Source: Stenotrophomonas maltophilia (GTDB taxonomy: Bacteria; Pseudomonadota; Gammaproteobacteria; Xanthomonadales; Xanthomonadaceae). From it: a stretch of 64,000 bases of DNA. Position 1 is the first letter of the stretch; every line of letters starts with the position of its first letter. Both the position numbers and the translations under genes were made by a program. Shown here piece after piece: positions 14,046-22,040 of the stretch. The stretch lies in NCBI RefSeq assembly GCF_004920835.1, contig NZ_QFHO01000012.1:58166-122165 (forward strand), in the 5' to 3' direction. The notes beneath the pieces are model-generated. The model was not told the origin of the DNA. It did not search any database and saw only the letters and a list, made by a program, of their open reading frames with translations.

Positions 14046-15179
14046 TCACACCCGCAGCCAGCGCGTCGACATGGCGACCATCAGCAGCGCCACGGCGACG
14101 CCGATGAACGCAGCGATCAGGCCGAAGTGGTTGGCAGCAAAACCGATCAGTGCCGGGCCAGCAAGGATGCCGGCAAAGCCTAGCGTGGACACGGCAGTAA
14201 TCGCCAGCGCACCCGGCATGCGGGTCTGGTGCCCGGCCAGCGAGAACAGCGCGGGCGCGATGTTGGCGCAGCCGAGGCCGACCAGCACATAGCCGATCAG
14301 CGACGCCTGCCACGGCGTGACCAGCGTCAGCACCAGCACGCCAGCGGCGGCAAGCAGAGCACCGAACACGATCGCGCGCTCACGGCCCATACGCGCTACC
14401 AGCGCATCGCCGAACAGGCGTGCGACGGTCATGGTCAGGGTGAAGGTCACATAGCCGATACCGGCAATGCTGGCATCGACGCGGCGCACATCGCTGAGGA
14501 AGACCGCGCTCCAGTCCAGCATCGCGCCTTCGCCGAGGAAAGCGACGAACGCCAGCACGCCGATGAACAGCACGATGCCGTGCGGAATGGCGAGCATCGG
14601 TGTGTCGTGCGGCATGCGCTCGCTGTGCCAGTACGCCGCCGACAGCAGCATCACCAGCAGCATGGCGCCGACACCGATCAGCACCGATGCCAGTGGCGGC
14701 AACTGTGCGGAGAGCAGCACGGTCATCGTTGCCGCGCCGAGGAAGCCGCCGATGCTGAAGAACGCGTGGAAGCCGGACATCATCACCCGCCGCGCTTCGC
14801 GCTCGACGATGACGGCCTGCACGTTCATCGTGCAGTCCATCGCGCCGACAGCTGCGCCGAACACGAACAGCACCATTCCCAGCGCCCAGGCCGAACCGGC
14901 GAGTGCCAGGCCGGGCACCGTCAGGCAGATCAGCAGGCTGCTGGCCACCATCACCCGGCGGCAGCCCAGGCGTGCGGCCAGCACGCCGGACAACGGCATG
15001 GCCAGCAGCGAACCGGCACCGAGGCAGAGCAGCACCAGGCCCAGCGTAGCGTCGTTGATGTCGGTGCGCGCCTTGGCGAACGGCACCAGGGTGGCCCACA
15101 ACGCGGTGGCGAAACCGGGAATGAAGAATGCAGCGCGGGTCGCGTGCTGTTCGGCACGTGGGCGGTTGGCGAGGGACAT
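14046..15179 (-). CDS. smtcrA: MFS transporter (SmtcrA-like)
   Basis: A 377-residue, 12-segment major facilitator. RRVMVASSLLICL and FGAAVGAMDCTMNVQAVIVE are typical of the YbjJ-like branch. It follows the DeoR-type gene on the same strand by 11 bases. In S. maltophilia the DeoR-type SmqnrR is reported to repress both the qnr gene and this transporter (SmtcrA). Name assigned by that synteny; the substrate cannot be read from the sequence. Confidence 0.82.
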   Translation of the reverse strand: MSLANRPRAEQHATRAAFFIPGFATALWATLVPFAKARTDINDATLGLVLLCLGAGSLLAMPLSGVLAARLGCRRVMVASSLLICLTVPGLALAGSAWALGMVLFVFGAAVGAMDCTMNVQAVIVEREARRVMMSGFHAFFSIGGFLGAATMTVLLSAQLPPLASVLIGVGAMLLVMLLSAAYWHSERMPHDTPMLAIPHGIVLFIGVLAFVAFLGEGAMLDWSAVFLSDVRRVDASIAGIGYVTFTLTMTVARLFGDALVARMGRERAIVFGALLAAAGVLVLTLVTPWQASLIGYVLVGLGCANIAPALFSLAGHQTRMPGALAITAVSTLGFAGILAGPALIGFAANHFGLIAAFIGVAVALLMVAMSTRWLRV

Positions 15180-15190
15180 GAGCGGTACGG

Positions 15191-15982
15191 TCAGGGCGGG
15201 GTGGGGTGTACCGCGATACCGGCGGCGCGGAAGCGCGCGGCCAGTGCGGGCGGTGCCGAGGTGGTCAACACCAGATCGTCGATCTCGTCGAGGCTGGCGA
15301 TCTGCCAGTTGCCCCGGGCACCGAGTTTTTCGGTGGTGGCGGCGACGATGACGCGGCTGCTGCAGGCCACCATCGCGCGCTTCAGTGTGGCTTCTTCCGC
15401 ATCCATCGCCCACACGCCGGTGTCGCCATCCACCGCGCATGGGCCGGGCAGGTACACGTCGGCGCGCAGGCGCTGCACCTGGGCCAGTGTTTCGGCACCG
15501 ACCGCGCCGCCGCCGCGGGCGAGGCGGCCGCCGATCAGCTGTACCGAGGTGCCCTCGTGCTGGCTGGCGGCGGTGGCGATCTGCGGGGCGTTGGTGATCA
15601 CCGTCAGACCGAGGGCGGCTGGCAGCTGCTGGGCGATGGCCAGATTGGTCGAGCCTGCATCGAGCAGCACTACCTGGCCGGGCTGCAGCAGGGCACAGAC
15701 GCGGGCGGCCAGTTCGGCCTTGTCGCCACGGTCGCGGGTCAGGCGCTCGCGCAGCGGGCGCTCCTTGGGCGGCGGCAGCACGGCACCACCGTAGACGCGT
15801 TGGCACAGCCCCTGGGCAGCCAGCTCGCGCAGGTCGCGGCGGATCGAATCCTCGGAAACCGCATAACGGCGCGCCAGTTCAGCGGCCACCACACGGCCCT
15901 GTTGGTGCAGTTCGTCGAGGATCAGCTGGGTCCGCTGGGCGGGAAGGGGGCTGGGATCGGAACTCATGCTGGGAGTGTGCAT
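15191..15982 (-). CDS. smqnrR: DeoR-family repressor SmqnrR
   Basis: A DeoR/GlpR regulator of about 263 residues. The N-terminal winged helix reads AQRTQLILDELHQQGRVVAAELARRYAVSEDSIRRDLREL, and the C-terminal effector domain has LLDAGSTNLAIAQQLP and VYGGAV. It is divergent from qnr and co-directional with smtcrA, the known SmqnrR arrangement. The first ATG (15982) lies inside the repeat array that probably is its operator; a second ATG (15967) five codons in would leave the array outside the gene. Neither start has a ribosome site. Confidence 0.88.
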   Translation of the reverse strand: MHTPSMSSDPSPLPAQRTQLILDELHQQGRVVAAELARRYAVSEDSIRRDLRELAAQGLCQRVYGGAVLPPPKERPLRERLTRDRGDKAELAARVCALLQPGQVVLLDAGSTNLAIAQQLPAALGLTVITNAPQIATAASQHEGTSVQLIGGRLARGGGAVGAETLAQVQRLRADVYLPGPCAVDGDTGVWAMDAEEATLKRAMVACSSRVIVAATTEKLGARGNWQIASLDEIDDLVLTTSAPPALAARFRAAGIAVHPTPP

Positions 15983-16011
15983 GTTCGTGCATTAACGTGC
16001 AACAACGTGTG
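15976..16011. promoter_or_regulatory. Four 10-bp-spaced repeats, probable SmqnrR operator
   Basis: On the plus strand TGTGCA, CGTGCA, CGTGCA and CGTGTG begin at 15976, 15986, 15996 and 16006, exactly one helical turn apart. The array lies between the DeoR gene and qnr. GTTAAT on the minus strand (15991-15996) could be the -10 of the regulator gene, so binding would block it. Confidence 0.6.
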
Positions 16012-16115
16012 ATCCGGGATAGGTGGACGCACGCCGGCTGGACTGCCGGTGAACCCGCCCGCGTCCGGGTCTATGGATCACCTTCGTGGCCCGGCATCAT
16101 GACGGGGCCACCGGC

Positions 16116-16775
16116 ATGGAATCCCCGATGTCCCCCACCGTTCACCGCAAGCTGCGCATCGGCGCGGACCAGTACACCGGCCAGAAAGTGGTCGACCAGC
16201 AGTTCCACGAATGCGACTTTTCCGGCGCGGACCTCACCGCCACCGAATTCATCAACTGCAGTTTCTACGATGCCGACAGCCGCGCCGGCTGCCGCTTCAA
16301 TGGTGCCACGCTGAAGGAAGCCAGTTTCCGCAGCTGTGACATCAGCATGTGCCATTTCAGTTTCATCAAGGCGTTGGGGCTGGAGATCAGCGAGTGCCGC
16401 GCACAGGGTGCGGATTTCAGCAACGCCAGCTTCATGAACCAGATAACCACGCGCAGCTGGTTCTGCAGCGCCTTCATCAAGAAGTCGAACCTGCGCTACG
16501 CCAATTTCTCGCGGGTGACTCTGGAGAAGTGCGAACTGTGGGAGAACCGCTGGGACGGCGCCAACGTGAACGGTGCCAGCTTCGCAGGATCGGACCTGTC
16601 CGGCGGCCAGTTCGAGGGTATCGACTGGAACAGTGCCAACTTCACCGACTGCGACCTGACCAACTCCGAGCTGGGCGAGCTGGACCTGCGCAGCACCAAC
16701 CTGCGTGGCGCCACGCTGGACGTGCAGCAGGTGGCGCTGTTGATGCAGCGCATCGGTATCACCGTAGTGCCGTAG
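16116..16775 (+). CDS. qnr: Pentapeptide-repeat quinolone-resistance protein Qnr (Smqnr family)
   Basis: A 219-residue right-handed quadrilateral beta-helix protein made of tandem A(D/N)LXX repeats, for example FSGADLTATEF, GCRFNGATLKEASF and GANVNGASFAGSDLSGGQF. The length and the end LLMQRIGITVVP match the Smqnr family of S. maltophilia. Qnr mimics DNA and shields gyrase and topoisomerase IV from quinolones. The start MESPMSP gives the standard length; an ATG ten codons earlier is unlikely. Regulation by the divergent DeoR repressor is expected. Confidence 0.93.
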   Translation: MESPMSPTVHRKLRIGADQYTGQKVVDQQFHECDFSGADLTATEFINCSFYDADSRAGCRFNGATLKEASFRSCDISMCHFSFIKALGLEISECRAQGADFSNASFMNQITTRSWFCSAFIKKSNLRYANFSRVTLEKCELWENRWDGANVNGASFAGSDLSGGQFEGIDWNSANFTDCDLTNSELGELDLRSTNLRGATLDVQQVALLMQRIGITVVP

Positions 16776-16778
16776 GCT

Positions 16779-17453
16779 TCATCCGGCGTACGCCACCCAG
16801 CCCTTGAAGCTGAAGCCGGCATAGAACAGCTCCACGTCGTCGAAGCCGGCCTCCTGCAGCAGCGCGACTTCCTGCTCGGGCGCCAGCAGCGGCAGCCGCT
16901 CGGCAATCGCTTCGATCGCGCGCTGCGCATCGGCGTGGGCAACCCCCGAAGCTTCCGCGAACGCCGCGTAGCGCTGCAACCAGCGCAGCTTGCCGACCGG
17001 ATCCTGCGGCACGCTGTGGTGGGCGACAACCAGAGGGGCACCCTGGCGAAGTCGCTTGTGTAGCTCGCGCAACGTATGCAGGCGTTGCGTGGCGTCGAGG
17101 AAGTGCAGGGTCAGCAGGCAGCTGGCACCATCGAAGCGCACGTCCGGGGCATCGTCGATGTAGCCTTCCAGCAGCTCAACGCGTGCGTTCAACGGGCCCA
17201 GTGTCTGCTCGGCCAGGGCCAGCATCGGCGCAGCCGGGTCCACGCCCAGCAACTGCCAGCCCGGCTGCGCCACGGCAAAGGCCTTCAGCTCCAGCCCCCC
17301 ACCCGCACCCAGCACCAGCACGCGGCCCTCCGTCGGGACGCGTTCGGCCAGCAGCAGGCGGCTCATCTGCTGCAACGCGAGGAAGCCCGGCACCTGGCGC
17401 TGCGGCGCTTCGGCATAGCGGGCCACCGCCTGCGGGTCGGAGAACGTGGACAT
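16779..17453 (-). CDS. Class I SAM-dependent methyltransferase
   Basis: A 224-residue methyltransferase. Motif I is RVLVLGAGGGLELKAF (about residues 43-58), then LLGVDPAAPMLALAEQ and the motif IV-like CLLTLHFLDAT. The substrate is unknown; the family resembles small-molecule methyltransferases. It converges with qnr with only three bases between the stops. The start MSTFSDPQAV is used; longer frames upstream are Arg/Pro-rich. Confidence 0.82.
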   Translation of the reverse strand: MSTFSDPQAVARYAEAPQRQVPGFLALQQMSRLLLAERVPTEGRVLVLGAGGGLELKAFAVAQPGWQLLGVDPAAPMLALAEQTLGPLNARVELLEGYIDDAPDVRFDGASCLLTLHFLDATQRLHTLRELHKRLRQGAPLVVAHHSVPQDPVGKLRWLQRYAAFAEASGVAHADAQRAIEAIAERLPLLAPEQEVALLQEAGFDDVELFYAGFSFKGWVAYAG

Positions 17454-17551
17454 GCGCGGATTCCTGCGGAGGGGACATACCACTGTAGCGCGCCGTGCAA
17501 GTGCCTTTGCGGCTGGACGCTCCCGCCTGCGCTGGCCGGTTCGCAACCAGC

Positions 17552-18931
17552 TCAGCGCAGTTCCCGCGTCAGCACCTGCCAGATCCGCGGGTCCTGGCAC
17601 TGCGAGACGTTGAAACGTACATAGTCGGCCGCGCGCTGCGACTGGCTGAAGGCATTGCCCGGGGCCAGCACGATGCCTGCGCGCAGGCATCGCCGGGCCA
17701 GTGCGGCGGCATCGCGACCGTCTGGCAGCTGGCACCACAGGAACAGGCCGGCTTCCGGCTGCAGCCACGGCGTGATGCCCAGAGTCTGCAGTTTCCGCTG
17801 CGTTTGCCGGCGCGCATCGGCCAGCCGCGAACGCACCGACTGCATGTGGCGGCGGTAGCCGCTGTCGGTCAGCGCGATGTGCATCAATTGTGCCGCGAGG
17901 TGTCCACCGCCGAAACTGGTGGCCAGCTTCAGGTCGGTCAGCGCTTCGATCCAGTCATGGCGTGCGGCGATGTAGCCGCATCGCGACGCTGCCGACAGTG
18001 TTTTGGAGAAGCTGCCGACGTGGATCACCCGTGACAGCCCATCGAGTGCGGCCAGCCGTGGCGCGGGGCTCAGCTCGAAGTCGGCGAAGATGTCGTCTTC
18101 GACGATGATCAGCTCGCTGCGTTCGGCCAGGCCAAGCAGACGATGGGCGGTGCTGGCCGACAATACGGCGCCGGTTGGGTTGTGCAGCCCCGAGTTGGTG
18201 ATGTACAGCCGCGGCGAATGCGCCTGCAAAGCGTGTGCGAATGCTTCAAGGTCCGGGCCGGTTGCAGTGTAGGGCACGCCGATCGCCTGCACCTGGTGTG
18301 CCTTCAGCAACGCGTGGTAGTTGAAGTAGCTGGGGTCATCGACCAGCACGCAGTCGCCGGGTTTGAGCAGGAAACGGCAGATCAGCTCGACCGCATGGGT
18401 GCCCGATTCGGTCAGCAGGATCTGTTCCATGGGCGCATCGATGCCCACGGCAGCCGAACGCCGCTGCAGCAGCTGGCGCAGCGCGGGCAGGCCGAGCGGG
18501 CCGGCGTAGTCGACCAGCTGTGACGCATCGGCGCGCGCAAGCCGGCGCAGGCCACGACGCATGCCGTCGTGGTACAGCCAATCGCTGGGCATCCAGCCAC
18601 AGCCCGGTTTGAGATGGCCGGCCGGTGTTTCCAGCGATTGCCGCGACACCCACAGCGGGTCCACCGCGCGATCCAGCCGGGGCTCCATTTCGGCAAGGGC
18701 GAGTGGTGCAGCAGGCCCGCTGACGTAGAAGCCCGAGCCCGCGCGCGCGCTGATCACACCCTCGGCGGCCAAGCGCTCATAGGCCTCGACCACGGTGGAG
18801 ACGGAAACCCCCATTGCGCTGGCCTGTGCACGGACCGAGGGCAGGCGCGAGCCGGGGCCATCGATGCGCGCGCTGATGCGGGTGCGCACCGCCTGGATGA
18901 CGGATTCGATGCGGGTGAGGGGGCGTGGCAT
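17552..18931 (-). CDS. MocR-type GntR/aminotransferase regulator
   Basis: A 459-residue fusion. Residues 1-70 are a GntR winged helix (SRLPSVRAQASAMGVSVSTVVEAYERLAAEGVISARAGSGFYV), followed by a fold-type I aminotransferase domain; the PLP lysine is in GSFSKTLSAASRCGY and the PLP-binding aspartate in VEDDIFADF. Such proteins sense amino acids or vitamin B6 forms. It is divergent from the DMT exporter with a perfect palindrome between them, so it probably controls that exporter and itself. Confidence 0.88.
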   Translation of the reverse strand: MPRPLTRIESVIQAVRTRISARIDGPGSRLPSVRAQASAMGVSVSTVVEAYERLAAEGVISARAGSGFYVSGPAAPLALAEMEPRLDRAVDPLWVSRQSLETPAGHLKPGCGWMPSDWLYHDGMRRGLRRLARADASQLVDYAGPLGLPALRQLLQRRSAAVGIDAPMEQILLTESGTHAVELICRFLLKPGDCVLVDDPSYFNYHALLKAHQVQAIGVPYTATGPDLEAFAHALQAHSPRLYITNSGLHNPTGAVLSASTAHRLLGLAERSELIIVEDDIFADFELSPAPRLAALDGLSRVIHVGSFSKTLSAASRCGYIAARHDWIEALTDLKLATSFGGGHLAAQLMHIALTDSGYRRHMQSVRSRLADARRQTQRKLQTLGITPWLQPEAGLFLWCQLPDGRDAAALARRCLRAGIVLAPGNAFSQSQRAADYVRFNVSQCQDPRIWQVLTRELR

Positions 18932-18955
18932 GGCGGACTGTAGTGGAAGTGTGGG

Positions 18956-18981
18956 CAGTACAGTTACTTGCGACTGTACTG
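18956..18981. promoter_or_regulatory. Palindromic operator between MocR regulator and exporter
   Basis: CAGTACAGT and ACTGTACTG are perfect 9-bp inverted arms separated by TACTTGCG, so the half-site centres are 17 bases apart. It starts 25 bases upstream of the regulator's ATG and 82 bases upstream of the exporter start. Confidence 0.65.
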
Positions 18982-19062
18982 GATTGTAGCTGGGGCCGCG
19001 CCGTCTCGGGTGCTTCCATGGAGATCCCGCCGGGTGCTGCCCGGCACGACAGGAGTACAGGC

Positions 19063-19926
19063 GTGGAACGGTCGGCGAGTGGTTGGATCAATGGCTTCAT
19101 CGGCGTGGTGATTTTCGCGGGCTCGTTGCCGGCAACCCGTCTGGCAGTGCTGGAGCTGGACGCCGGATTCGTCACCGCTGCGCGTGCCACCATCGCCGCC
19201 GTGCTTGGCGTCAGCCTGTTGTTGCTGCTGCGCCAGCCGCGTCCGCAGCGCACCGATCTGGCGGGCCTGGCCGTGGTCAGTTTCGGCGTGGTGGTCGGCT
19301 TTCCACTGCTGACCGCACTGGCCCTTCGCCACGCTTCATCGGCACACACCATCGTGTTCCTCGGCCTGCTGCCGCTGAGTACTGCTGTGTTCGGTGTACT
19401 GCGCGGTGGCGATCGGCCGCGTCCCGCATTCTGGTTGTTCTCGCTGCTGGGCAGTGCCTGCGTGGTCGGCTATGCGGTACGCAACGGCATCGAGGCCTCG
19501 CTTCAGGCTGACCTGCTGATGCTGGCGGCAATCGTGGTGTGTGGGCTCGGCTATGCCGAAGGTGGTCGGCTTGCCCGTCACCTTGGCGGTTGGCAGGTGA
19601 TCAGTTGGGCGCTGCTGCTGGCACTGCCGGTGATGCTGCCGTTGGCGGTGCTGATGCGCCCGGCCTCGTTCGCGGCAGTCGGTGCTTCGGCGTGGTGGGC
19701 ACTGGGCTACGTGGCGGTGTTCAGCATGCTGATCGGTTTCCTGTTCTGGTATCGCGGGCTGGCCCAGGGCGGGATTGCCGCGGTTGGTCAACTGCAGCTG
19801 CTGCAACCGTTCTTCGGCCTGGCCCTGGCTGCGCTGCTGCTGCACGAATCGGTCAGCCTCAGCATGGTGCTGGTGACCGTGGTCGCGGTGATCTGCGTGG
19901 CAGGCGCGCGCCGCTTCAGCCGCTGA
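19063..19926 (+). CDS. DMT/EamA-family exporter
   Basis: A 287-residue inner-membrane protein with ten predicted segments and two EamA repeats, starting at WINGFIGVVIFAGSLPATRLAV. The GTG start is chosen because AGGAG lies seven bases upstream; the ATG at 19018 would add a Pro-rich tail that overlaps a REP-like hairpin (19026-19045). EamA proteins export amino acids or metabolites. Pairing with a MocR regulator suggests export of an amino-acid-like compound sensed by that regulator (inference). Confidence 0.83.
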   Translation: MERSASGWINGFIGVVIFAGSLPATRLAVLELDAGFVTAARATIAAVLGVSLLLLLRQPRPQRTDLAGLAVVSFGVVVGFPLLTALALRHASSAHTIVFLGLLPLSTAVFGVLRGGDRPRPAFWLFSLLGSACVVGYAVRNGIEASLQADLLMLAAIVVCGLGYAEGGRLARHLGGWQVISWALLLALPVMLPLAVLMRPASFAAVGASAWWALGYVAVFSMLIGFLFWYRGLAQGGIAAVGQLQLLQPFFGLALAALLLHESVSLSMVLVTVVAVICVAGARRFSR

Positions 19927-19928
19927 GC

Positions 19929-20007
19929 GAAAAAGGGGGCGGAGGGGATCAAGCCGTAACTTGCCACACTGTGCCTGAAACGCCTTAATCCTCTCCGTCC
20001 CCTTTTC
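19929..20007. repeat. Long imperfect inverted repeat (MITE- or terminator-like)
   Basis: The left arm GAAAAAGGGGGCGGAGGGG continues to GATCAAG, and the right arm is CTTAATCCTCTCCGTCCCC plus TTTTC; about 21 of 24 positions pair around a 30-base centre. It begins three bases after the exporter stop and ends in T-runs, so it can terminate transcription from either side. I recognise the arm sequence as one repeated in Stenotrophomonas/Xanthomonas genomes. Confidence 0.6.
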
Positions 20008-20084
20008 GACGATAGCGTGCGCGTATCGTGGAGGGCGGCGAACGGTATTGGCTGCGGCCCGCGTGTTTGGTTGAAGCTGTGCGG

Positions 20085-20966
20085 ATGAAGCCGATCTCGC
20101 GTATTTCCTTCGAAGGCCAGGTGGGCCTGGTGACCGGCGCCGCCGGTGGACTGGGCCTGGCCTACAGTCGCCTGCTGGCCGAGCGTGGCGCGCATGTGGT
20201 GATGCATGACGTCGGTGCCGGCACCGATGGCCGTGGTACCGATCCGCTGCGCATCCAGCACAGTGCCGAAGCGTTGCAGGCGCGGGGGCTATCGGTGCAG
20301 GCCGTCAGTGATCCCATCGACCATCGCGCGGGTTGCCACGGGCTGGTGCAGGATCTGCTGCAGCAGCACGGCCGTATCGATTTCCTGATCCACAACGCCG
20401 GCTGGGTCGAGTACCAGACGCTGGAAGCGATCGAGGACGAGGCGCTGGAGCAGATGCTGTGCCTGGCCGCGAAGACGCCGCTGTGGCTGGCGCAGACGGC
20501 GTGGCCGGCGATGCGCGCGGCGGGCGGTGGGCGCATCGTCATCACCACGTCCGATCGCGCGCTGTATCCGCAGTACGCACAGCGCGGGCTGTCCGCTTAC
20601 GCGATGGGCAAGCTGGCCGCGCTTGGCCTGGTCAATGTGCTGGCACTGGAAGGCGCCGAGCACGGTATCGTGGCCAACGCCGTTTCGCCGGTGGCGAAGA
20701 CCCGCATGTGGGGCGTCGACGGCGAGCCCGACGAGCTGCATCCGGACGCGGTCGCACAGGGCGTGGCCTATCTGGCGTCCACGCGCTGCCAGGACGGCGG
20801 ATGGGTGCTGCGCGCAAGCAATGGCCAGTTCCACGCACTGCGCCTGCAGGAGGCCGAGCATGTGGCGTATCCGCGGGATCTGCGCGCGGTCAGTGCCGAC
20901 AGCATCGAGTCGGTGGCCCTGCAGTGGCCGGCCATCGCCCGCGCCAGCGTCGACGTGCGCGGCTGA
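20085..20966 (+). CDS. Short-chain dehydrogenase/reductase
   Basis: A 293-residue SDR. The NAD(P)-binding motif is VTGAAGGLGLAYSRLL (about residues 15-30), HNAG is at about 107, and the catalytic residues are in VITTSDRAL and SAYAMGKLAALG (Y-x3-K). The C-terminal 60 residues (after LASTRCQDGGWVLRASNGQF) resemble the extended end of the multifunctional-enzyme-type SDRs. Substrate unknown. The start MKPISRISF is used; the upstream frame has no ribosome site. A LysR gene follows after 38 bases. Confidence 0.85.
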   Translation: MKPISRISFEGQVGLVTGAAGGLGLAYSRLLAERGAHVVMHDVGAGTDGRGTDPLRIQHSAEALQARGLSVQAVSDPIDHRAGCHGLVQDLLQQHGRIDFLIHNAGWVEYQTLEAIEDEALEQMLCLAAKTPLWLAQTAWPAMRAAGGGRIVITTSDRALYPQYAQRGLSAYAMGKLAALGLVNVLALEGAEHGIVANAVSPVAKTRMWGVDGEPDELHPDAVAQGVAYLASTRCQDGGWVLRASNGQFHALRLQEAEHVAYPRDLRAVSADSIESVALQWPAIARASVDVRG

Positions 20967-21004
20967 AGGCGTACTCTAGGCGGGTTCCCACTGCCTGCAT
21001 CGAG

Positions 21005-21883
21005 ATGATCGACCTGCGCCTGCTTCGCCAGTTCGTGGCCGTGGCCGAAGAGCTGCACTTCCACCGCGCCGCGGCCCGCCTGCACATGTCGCAGCCACCG
21101 CTGACAGCGGCGATCCGGCGGCTGGAAGACGAACTGGGCAGTGAACTGATCGTGCGCGGCAATCGTACCCTGGGCCTGACCACGGCCGGGCAGACCTTGC
21201 TGGTTGAGGCGCGAGCAACGCTGCAGCAGGCCGAGCAGGCATTGCAGCGCACGCGCGAAGCCGCCGCCGGGCAGTCTGGCAGCCTGCGCGTGGGCCATGT
21301 GGGTAGTGCGCTGTATGGCCGCCTGCCAGGCCTGATCCGCCGCTTCCGCCAGCAGTACCCGCAGGTGCAGCTGCATCTGCAGGAAGCGACCTCGCGCCAG
21401 CAGCAGCTGTGGCTGCGTGAGCAGCGCATCGATGTCGGCGTGCTGATTCCACCGATTCCCGCGGCCGAGCTGGTACTTCACGACTTCGACCACGACCGCC
21501 TCGCGATTGCGCTGCCGCGTGCACATGCGCTGGCCGACGCACCAGAGGTCAGTGTGGCGATGCTCGCCGATGAGCTGTTCGTTTCATGGCCGGCGGGCGA
21601 GGGCATCGGCTTTCATGCGCAGGTGCTGGGCCTGTGCACCGCGGCAGGATTCACCCCGCGCGTGGTGCAGGAAGTGCATGGCATGCACGCGGTGCTGTCG
21701 CTGGTGGCGGTTGACGCCGGCGTGGCGATCGTGCCGGCCAGCATGGCCAGTTTCCGTTCGCAGGAAATCGTCTATCGGCTGGTGGCCGATGAAGCAGCGC
21801 GCTTCGCGCTGCAGTTCTGCACGCGGCCGGAAGCACCGTCGCCGGTGCTGCGCAATTTCCTGGATGCCGCGGCCGCGCGCTGA
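21005..21883 (+). CDS. LysR-family transcriptional regulator
   Basis: A 292-residue LTTR. Residues 1-60 form the winged helix (LRLLRQFVAVAEELHFHRAAARLHMSQPPLTAAIRRLEDELG), and the rest is the effector-binding domain with VGHVGSALYGRLPGLIRRFRQQYPQV. The benM/catM-like N-terminal region suggests an aromatic or small organic acid inducer, but this is weak. Same strand as the SDR and 38 bases after it. Confidence 0.88.
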   Translation: MIDLRLLRQFVAVAEELHFHRAAARLHMSQPPLTAAIRRLEDELGSELIVRGNRTLGLTTAGQTLLVEARATLQQAEQALQRTREAAAGQSGSLRVGHVGSALYGRLPGLIRRFRQQYPQVQLHLQEATSRQQQLWLREQRIDVGVLIPPIPAAELVLHDFDHDRLAIALPRAHALADAPEVSVAMLADELFVSWPAGEGIGFHAQVLGLCTAAGFTPRVVQEVHGMHAVLSLVAVDAGVAIVPASMASFRSQEIVYRLVADEAARFALQFCTRPEAPSPVLRNFLDAAAAR

Positions 21884-22040
21884 TCCGGTGGATCAGCTGG
21901 TCCTGAGCGCTGCGGAGCAGATGCGCAACGGCATCGTCGATTACACCTGCAGGCGTGCGCCAGGCCAACGCGCCGGGACCTGACCGCCGCCTGCGCTGTG
22001 CTGTTGCACCTGCTGCTGCGGCGGCCCGCGCTGGTCGCCA

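Noticed and set aside
15976..16011. CRISPR-like or tandem repeat array
   Set aside because: Four 6-base units at 10-bp spacing are far too short; an operator explains them better.
19018..19062. Upstream ATG start for the DMT exporter
   Set aside because: It would encode a Pro/Gly-rich extension over a REP-like hairpin; the GTG at 19063 has a good ribosome site.
20333..21883. A single 516-codon frame running from inside the SDR gene into the LysR gene
   Set aside because: Only the part from 21005 reads as a protein (LysR); the upstream part is an out-of-frame shadow of the SDR.
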